32,486 bases of DNA, taken from positions 1 through 32,486 of the forward strand of contig JBAYUI010000014.1 of NCBI GenBank assembly GCA_041675165.1. Direction: 5' to 3'. Every line of letters begins with the position of its first letter. Position 1 is the stretch's first letter. This document shows positions 28,489 to 32,486 of this stretch, piece after piece. The position numbers and the translations under genes were made by a program. Source of the stretch: CAIKZD01 sp041675165. Lineage in GTDB: Bacteria > Patescibacteriota > Minisyncoccia > Moranbacterales > UBA2206. A model generated the notes under the pieces. It saw only the letters and a program-made list of their open reading frames with translations, made no database searches and was not told the origin of the DNA.

Positions 28489-29456
28489 TGATTGACACGC
28501 ATGCCCATATTGATGACCATCAATTTGGCGCGGATCGCGAAGATGTGATTGCGCGGGCTTTTTCTGGTGGCGTGGAAAAGATTATTACTATTGGGGCTGG
28601 GCTGGGTAGTTCGGAGCGAGCGGTGGCAGTGGCCAAAAAATCCGACAATATTTTTGCCGTGGTCGGATTGCATCCGGAATATTTCATGAAACATGGGAGC
28701 TGGAGTGAAGAACATAAGAATAAATTAGAGGAATTGGCGCGAGCGGAAAAAGTAGTGGCCATCGGGGAAATCGGTTTGGAATACCATTCGCATGATGGCG
28801 AAGAAATTACGTTGGCGCAGAAAGAGTTCCAGAAAGAAGGTTTTGTCTTTCAGCTCGAACTGGCGAAAAAATTAAAATTGCCGGTAGTCATCCATTGTCG
28901 AGGCGAGCGGGCGCCGGCGGGCGAAAAATATCGGGAAATGGGCGAAGCGTATGAGGATGTGTTGGAGATTTTGGAGGAATTTTTCGGAACCTCACCCCAG
29001 CCCTCTCCTGAGTCAACGCTAACAACCCCTCCGCCCCGATTACGGGGCACCTCCCCTGGGTACAGGGGAGGGGGAAATGTGGCCACCTCAACCATTCCTG
29101 AGTACAGGGGAGGGGGTGAATTCCCCTTCGTGGTTTTTCATAGTTTCGGTGGGCGGCTGGATTTTGCCAAGAAAGTGATGGCGCGCGAAAATGTCTTCTT
29201 CTCTTTCAATGGCAATCTGACTTATGCCAAATCCGGTGCGGAAATTTTGGAGGTGGTGAAAATCGTTCCGCTCGAGAAAATTATGTTGGAAACCGATTGC
29301 CCATATCTGGCGCCAGTGCCGCATCGCGGGAAACGGAATGAGCCGGCGTATGTGAAATATGTATGCGATAAAATCGCGGAAATCAAGGGCATAACTTCTG
29401 AAAAAGTGGATGAAAGCACTTCCCAAAATGCCGTCGATTTTTTCCGTTTGGCATAA
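28488..29456 (+). CDS. tatD: TatD family metal-dependent deoxyribonuclease with a repeat-derived insert
   Basis: TIM-barrel hydrolase of the TatD family (3'-5' exonuclease acting on DNA or RNA). DTHAHIDDHQF gives the first metal His pair, GEIGLEYH the Glu, VIHCRGE the next His, VVFHSFGG another and LETDCPYLAP the Asp. These ligands are intact. Residues about 167-213 (TSPQPSPES and on, through PEYRGGGE) are extra relative to the usual ~260 aa. Their DNA (28986-29127) is a cluster of GC-rich hairpins of the ileS type. The insert falls between a helix and the FHSFGG strand, a surface loop position. 322 aa in all. Confidence 0.95.
   Translation: MIDTHAHIDDHQFGADREDVIARAFSGGVEKIITIGAGLGSSERAVAVAKKSDNIFAVVGLHPEYFMKHGSWSEEHKNKLEELARAEKVVAIGEIGLEYHSHDGEEITLAQKEFQKEGFVFQLELAKKLKLPVVIHCRGERAPAGEKYREMGEAYEDVLEILEEFFGTSPQPSPESTLTTPPPRLRGTSPGYRGGGNVATSTIPEYRGGGEFPFVVFHSFGGRLDFAKKVMARENVFFSFNGNLTYAKSGAEILEVVKIVPLEKIMLETDCPYLAPVPHRGKRNEPAYVKYVCDKIAEIKGITSEKVDESTSQNAVDFFRLA
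28986..29127. repeat. GC-rich palindromic element cluster inside tatD
   Basis: Contains GCCCCG-ATTA-CGGGGC (29033-29048), then CCTCCCCT-GGGTAC-AGGGGAGG (29050-29071), then a second, half copy (CCTGAGTACAGGGGAGGGGG, 29097-29116). The second hairpin has the same stem and GTAC loop end as the ileS element. All in frame, no stops. Confidence 0.88.
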
Positions 29457-29469
29457 AAAATTCCAATTA

Positions 29470-29498
29470 TTGACTTTTTTTTCTTTTTGATAGACAAT
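29470..29498 (+). promoter_or_regulatory. candidate promoter of the ATP synthase operon
   Basis: TTGACT (29470-29475), 17 bases, GACAAT (29493-29498), 48 bases before the first ATG. The -10 box is mediocre. Confidence 0.45.
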
Positions 29499-29545
29499 TA
29501 GATGTACCTTGACGAGCCTGATTTGGCTGTGATAAAAACAAAATA

Positions 29546-29809
29546 ATGGAAAATGATTTGGGAAAAAACAGCAGGAAAGAAGAAATAGCTAAAGATGAGA
29601 ATAGAAAAACTTTTTCCGTTATGGCACTGGCTTGGGAATTGGGATATCTGATCGCCATTCCATTGGTAGCTCTGACGCTCGGCGGCCGATTCTTGGATAA
29701 GCAATTGGGCACGTCGCCACTCCTGCTTCTCATTGGCGTAGTGACGGCCATCATCAGTTCCTCGTACATGGTGTATAAAAAAACAATCGATATAATGGAT
29801 CAAAAATAA
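29546..29809 (+). CDS. AtpZ/AtpI-like ATP synthase accessory protein
   Basis: 87 aa. A charged N-terminus is followed by two transmembrane helices (GYLIAIPLVALTLGGRFLDKQLGTSP and LLLLIGVVTAIISSSYMVYK), the arrangement of AtpZ/AtpI proteins that help assemble the c-ring or carry Mg/Ca. The loop GGRFLDKQLGTSP is family-typical. It is the first gene of the ATP synthase operon, sharing one base with the atpB start (TAATG). Confidence 0.88.
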   Translation: MENDLGKNSRKEEIAKDENRKTFSVMALAWELGYLIAIPLVALTLGGRFLDKQLGTSPLLLLIGVVTAIISSSYMVYKKTIDIMDQK

Positions 29810-30561
29810 TGGAGATTTCTCTCGTGCCGGAAACGATTTTCCATCTCGGAAGCTTTCCGTTCACCAATTCGCTTATCATGACTCTCGTCGTCAGCGCCAT
29901 CATCATTGGCATTTCTTTTTTTGTCCAAAAAAATACCAAACTCATCCCACGCGGTTTCCAGAACCTGTTTGAAGCTATCATTGAATATTTTTTCGAGCTG
30001 GTGCACAGCGTGACACAAAACAAAAAAGAAACGCGCCAGTTTTTCCCATTAGTGATGACCATTTTCATCTTCATCATCATTTCCAATTGGATGGGGCTTC
30101 TGCCGGGCGCGGGCACAGTGGGTTTACATGAAGTGAAGGAAGGCAAGTCCATTATTACGCCGTTCATCCGCAGCGGTTCGGCGGATCTCAATACGACATT
30201 AGCCCTTTCTTTGATTGCCGTTTTCGCCGCCAATTTTATGGGCATTTCCGCTATTGGTCTTATCCGCTATGGCAAAAAATTTCTGGTCAACCCTTTCAAA
30301 AAACCCTATTTCATCGGCACTTTCGTAGGCGTCTTGGAACTCATCAGCGAAGTGGCCAAGATCATTTCTTTTTCCTTCCGGTTGTTCGGCAATGTTTTCG
30401 CCGGCGAAGTGCTTTTGATCGTGATGCTGAACCTGGTGCCCTATTTCGTTCCATTGCCGTTTTTGTTTTTGGAAGTGTTTGTCGGATTCGTGCAGGCCTT
30501 GGTTTTTGCCATGCTCACTCTGGTTTTTCTGAAAATGGCAGTGACGGCGCACGATCATTAA
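29809..30561 (+). CDS. atpB: F0F1 ATP synthase subunit a
   Basis: Membrane stator subunit forming the ion half-channels. 250 aa with about six helices. NWMGLLPGAG follows the second helix. The essential Arg is R191 in SFSFRLFGNVFAGEVLL. The last helix ends MLTLVFLKMAVTAHDH. Length is normal. A run of ATTGTTAAAT-like spacer words (30566-30600) separates it from atpE. Confidence 0.97.
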   Translation: MEISLVPETIFHLGSFPFTNSLIMTLVVSAIIIGISFFVQKNTKLIPRGFQNLFEAIIEYFFELVHSVTQNKKETRQFFPLVMTIFIFIIISNWMGLLPGAGTVGLHEVKEGKSIITPFIRSGSADLNTTLALSLIAVFAANFMGISAIGLIRYGKKFLVNPFKKPYFIGTFVGVLELISEVAKIISFSFRLFGNVFAGEVLLIVMLNLVPYFVPLPFLFLEVFVGFVQALVFAMLTLVFLKMAVTAHDH

Positions 30562-30692
30562 AATAAATTGTTAAATGGTCATATTGTTAAATTGTTTAGC
30601 AATGCGACGGCGTAATAATTAATTTTTTTAAAAGCGCACATTATTTTTGCTCCCGAAAGAGAGAAAGCAAAGATGATGCACGCAATAAATGT

Positions 30693-30920
30693 ATGGATGT
30701 AGAAGCATCAAAGAATATAGCAGCAGCTATCGCGATCGGCTTCGGTGCGATCGGCCCTGGTATCGGTATTGGAATCTTGGCGTCAAAAGCCATGGAATCG
30801 ATCGGACGAAATCCCGAAGCGACTCCGAAGATCCAGGCTAATATGATTTTGGCGATTGCTTTCGCGGAAGCCGTGGCGATTTATGCCTTGGTCATGTCAC
30901 TCATTATTAAGTTTATTTAG
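30693..30920 (+). CDS. atpE: F0F1 ATP synthase subunit c
   Basis: 75-aa hairpin of two helices forming the rotor ring. Helix 1 has GFGAIGPGIGIGILASKAMESIGRNPEA; helix 2 carries the ion-binding Glu59 in IAFAEAVAIYALVMSLI. Sodium-type rings have Gln in the GPGxGQG place and Glu-Ser-Thr after the carboxylate. Here these are Ile26 and Glu-Ala-Val, so a proton-driven ring is expected. No strong ribosome binding site is visible. Two hairpins (30931-30952, 30993-31027) lie between it and atpF. Confidence 0.97.
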   Translation: MDVEASKNIAAAIAIGFGAIGPGIGIGILASKAMESIGRNPEATPKIQANMILAIAFAEAVAIYALVMSLIIKFI

Positions 30921-30930
30921 TTTTCGAAAT

Positions 30931-30952
30931 AACCCCGATGTTTATCGGGGTT
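30931..30952. repeat. perfect hairpin after atpE
   Basis: AACCCCGAT-GTTT-ATCGGGGTT, a 9-bp perfect stem. No T tract follows, so rather than a terminator it may stabilise or process the atpE message, which is needed at high copy. Confidence 0.8.
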
Positions 30953-30992
30953 AGAATGGGTAACTAAAAGTAAAATTGTCTTATATAGTTAG

Positions 30993-31027
30993 GGACACCC
31001 GATGTCCCTAATGGACATCGGGTGTCC
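30993..31027. repeat. 15-bp perfect inverted repeat between atpE and atpF
   Basis: GGACACCCGATGTCC (30993-31007), CTAAT, then GGACATCGGGTGTCC (31013-31027). The first arm can also fold on itself (GGGACA/TGTCCC, 30992-31008). No T tract. It looks like a REP-type palindromic element. Confidence 0.9.
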
Positions 31028-31062
31028 ACGATTGGGGCATATATAAATTTAAAAATAATTTT

Positions 31063-31548
31063 ATGGAACTGTTAAATAGCTTAGGCATCAATGCAAAATT
31101 GTTAATCGCGCAGATCATTAACTTTTTGATCCTGCTGTTCGTGTTATATAAATTCGCTTATGGTCCAGTGCTGAAAATGCTGGATGATCGCACGAAGAAA
31201 ATCGAGAAAGGTATGAAAGACGCGGAAGCTTCGGGCAAGAAGTTGGAAGAGATCGCGGCGCGTGAAAAAGGCATTCTGGACGAAGCGCGGAATCAAGCCA
31301 AAGAAATTGTGAAACGTTCGGAAGATACAGCAGTGAAACAAGCGGAAGAGATTGTGATTGTAGCCAAGGATCAAACTCAGAGGATGGTGGAAATAGCGCA
31401 GAAGCAGATCGAGCAAGAGAAGAATAAGATTCTGGCGGAAGCGAAATCCGAAATTGCCAATTTAGTGATGGCGGCCACGGAGAAGATTATTGGAGAGAAG
31501 TTGGACTCCGAGAAAGATAGGGAGTTGATTGAGAAAGCGATTAAATAA
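31063..31548 (+). CDS. atpF: F0F1 ATP synthase subunit b
   Basis: Peripheral stalk linking F0 to F1. 161 aa: a single N-terminal membrane helix (LLIAQIINFLILLFVLYKFAYGPVL) and a long charged coiled coil rich in Lys, Glu and Ala to the end (GLU-LYS heptads through EKDRELIEKAIK). Normal length. It is followed by a spacer of GTCATC repeats and then atpH. Confidence 0.96.
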   Translation: MELLNSLGINAKLLIAQIINFLILLFVLYKFAYGPVLKMLDDRTKKIEKGMKDAEASGKKLEEIAAREKGILDEARNQAKEIVKRSEDTAVKQAEEIVIVAKDQTQRMVEIAQKQIEQEKNKILAEAKSEIANLVMAATEKIIGEKLDSEKDRELIEKAIK

Positions 31549-31554
31549 CAAAAA

Positions 31555-31582
31555 AGTCATCGGTCATCAGTCATTAGTCATC
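31555..31582. repeat. GTCATC/GTCATT tandem repeat between atpF and atpH
   Basis: Four imperfect copies of the word AGTCATC/GGTCATC/AGTCATT. Shares the 12-mer GTCATCAGTCAT with the stretch inside the U32 gene at 17740-17763. Confidence 0.75.
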
Positions 31583-31597
31583 AAAAAATTATAAACC

Positions 31598-31999
31598 ATG
31601 AAAATTACAGCCACACAATACGCGAAATCTCTCTATGAAGTGACGAGAGAGAAAAAACAATCGGAGATTGATGGTTTTGTGGCGAATTTTTTGAAAGTGC
31701 TAAAAAAGAATAATCAGATGAAACTGGCGGGCAAGATCATGGAGAAATTTTCTGCGATTTATGATGCCAAAAACGGAATAGTTGAAGCGACCGTGACGAG
31801 TGTAAAATTGCTGGACGAAAAAACATTGCAGGAAGTGGAAAAATTTGTGGCTAAAAAATATGACGCGAAGAAAGTGATTTTGAAAAATATTGTTAGGAAA
31901 GATATTAAGGGAGGAATAATTTTGCAAGTAGGGGATGAGATGCTGGATGCGAGTGTGGTGAAAAAGATTGATGATTTGAGGAATATTCTGAACCATTAA
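31598..31999 (+). CDS. atpH: F0F1 ATP synthase subunit delta, short form
   Basis: Connects subunit b to the top of F1. 133 aa, against about 175-180 in most bacteria. The N-terminal helices (ATQYAKSLYEVTREKKQ) and the conserved C-terminal end (VRKDIKGGIILQVGDEMLDASVVKKIDDLRNIL) are present, so the missing residues are from the middle of the helical domain. Short delta subunits are usual in reduced CPR genomes (general knowledge). Order between atpF and atpA agrees. Confidence 0.94.
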   Translation: MKITATQYAKSLYEVTREKKQSEIDGFVANFLKVLKKNNQMKLAGKIMEKFSAIYDAKNGIVEATVTSVKLLDEKTLQEVEKFVAKKYDAKKVILKNIVRKDIKGGIILQVGDEMLDASVVKKIDDLRNILNH

Positions 32000-32002
32000 A
32001 AT

Positions 32003-32070
32003 AGTTCGTAAAGTCCATAAAGTTCGTAAAGCGAGAGATTACTTTATAAACTTTAAAAACTTTATAAACT
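32003..32070. repeat. imperfect 29-base inverted repeat between atpH and atpA
   Basis: Arm 1 (32003-32031) is built of AGTTCGTAAAG/TCCATAA words. Arm 2 (32042-32070) is CTTTATAAACTTT/AAAAACTTTATAAACT. Reverse-complemented, 22 of 29 positions match and two more can form G-U pairs. The loop is 10 bases. It would form a long hairpin in the message just before atpA. Confidence 0.8.
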
Positions 32071-32090
32071 TGTAACTATAAATAAATTTT

Positions 32091-32486
32091 ATGAGCAAAG
32101 ATTACATCATTTCGCAACTGAAGAAACAAATTGAAAATTTTGAGGCGGTGGCGGCGACGGAGAAAGTCGGAACTGTGGTTGAAGTGGGGGATGGCGTGGC
32201 CAAGATTTCCGGATTGTCCGACGCCATGGCTTCTGAGATGTTGGAATTCCCAGGAGGCGTGTATGGTGTGGCCTTGAACTTGGAAGAAGGCGCGGTGGGA
32301 GCCATGATTTTGGGGAAATATGAAGGCATCAAAGAAGGCGACAGCGTGAAATCGACTGGCCGCATCTTGTCCGTGCCGGTGGGCGACATGATGGTGGGAC
32401 GCGTAGTCAATCCTTTGGGCGAAGCGATTGATGGCAAGGGGGAAATCACTTCTGATACATATTATCCGGTGGAAAAAATCGCTTCC
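32091..32486 (+). CDS. atpA: F0F1 ATP synthase subunit alpha, N-terminal part (cut by window edge)
   Basis: 132 codons visible, open to the window end. Starts MSKDYIISQLKKQIENFEA. The N-terminal beta-barrel contains VGTVVEVGDGVAKISGL, EMLEFPGGVYGVALNLEEGAVGAMILG and VKSTGRILSVPVGDMMVGRVVNPLGEAIDG. The nucleotide-binding domain lies beyond the edge. No ribosome binding site is obvious after the hairpin upstream. Confidence 0.97.
   Translation, partial: MSKDYIISQLKKQIENFEAVAATEKVGTVVEVGDGVAKISGLSDAMASEMLEFPGGVYGVALNLEEGAVGAMILGKYEGIKEGDSVKSTGRILSVPVGDMMVGRVVNPLGEAIDGKGEITSDTYYPVEKIAS

Noticed and set aside
28986..29127. Insertion sequence or frameshifted pseudogene in tatD
   Set aside because: No transposase frame and no target duplication could be seen; the reading frame and all catalytic residues are intact on both sides.
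30931..30952. Hairpin after atpE as an intrinsic terminator
   Set aside because: No T tract follows on either strand, and the operon continues with atpF.
31555..31582. GTCATC tandem as a small CRISPR-like array
   Set aside because: Units are 7 bases long with no spacers and no cas genes nearby.

Overview
The window most likely comes from a member of the Candidate Phyla Radiation (Patescibacteria), probably in or near the Parcubacteria. This is an inference from protein style, not a placement. It rests on compact, dense single-copy housekeeping genes, a GRS1-type glycyl-tRNA synthetase, a type-2 isoleucyl-tRNA synthetase, a very short ATP synthase delta subunit, a free-standing four-helix-bundle protein, and several kinds of short interspersed repeat. 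TGA is used as a stop by at least five genes (for example at 9249, 11672, 14839 and 18397), so the UGA-glycine code of Gracilibacteria/Absconditabacteria is excluded. No tRNA, rRNA, CRISPR array, transposase or prophage gene was seen.

Layout, left to right. 1-1312 (-): start of dnaE. 1313-1710: divergent control region with a repeat and a terminator-like hairpin. 1711-5723 (+): rnhB, argS, a GT4 glycosyltransferase and a rhodanese. 5724-9249: a T-box leader, ileS and two tiny membrane proteins. 9250-15351 (+): a CAP-domain protein behind a promoter and attenuator-like leader, a lone receiver protein, recO, a large DUF11-like surface protein, tgt and a membrane-anchored methyltransferase. 15445-17013 (-): a LysM lytic transglycosylase. 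17111-18397 (+): a U32 peptidase-family (TrhP-like) protein, convergent with 18405-19430 (-), a geranylgeranyl-reductase-type flavoprotein. 19464-19783: a divergent promoter and a second, very compact T-box leader. 19784-20092 (-): an orphan gene lying between that leader and glyS (20208-21584, +). 21622-27044 (+): an orphan 76-aa protein, an M32 carboxypeptidase, an M16 protease, an AI-2E-type permease, rsmI and a four-helix-bundle gene inside an inverted repeat. 27070-29456: metG and tatD. 29546-32486: ATP synthase genes I/Z-B-E-F-H-A, with atpA cut by the window edge.

The genes mainly serve translation (four aminoacyl-tRNA synthetases, tRNA and rRNA modification), replication and repair (dnaE, rnhB, recO, tatD), cell envelope work and energy conversion. 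Two synthetase genes appear to be controlled by uncharged tRNA through T-box leaders that end in clear intrinsic terminators.

The most unusual pattern is that short interspersed repeats sit not only between genes but also inside conserved enzyme genes. They are in frame, without stop codons, and lie between conserved blocks: rnhB (twice), ileS, tgt, the U32 gene and tatD. The ileS and tatD inserts share the same GC-rich hairpin. The rnhB and U32 inserts share words with repeats found between genes in this window. This resembles the in-frame palindromic elements of Rickettsia, but with several different repeat families in one 32-kb stretch.
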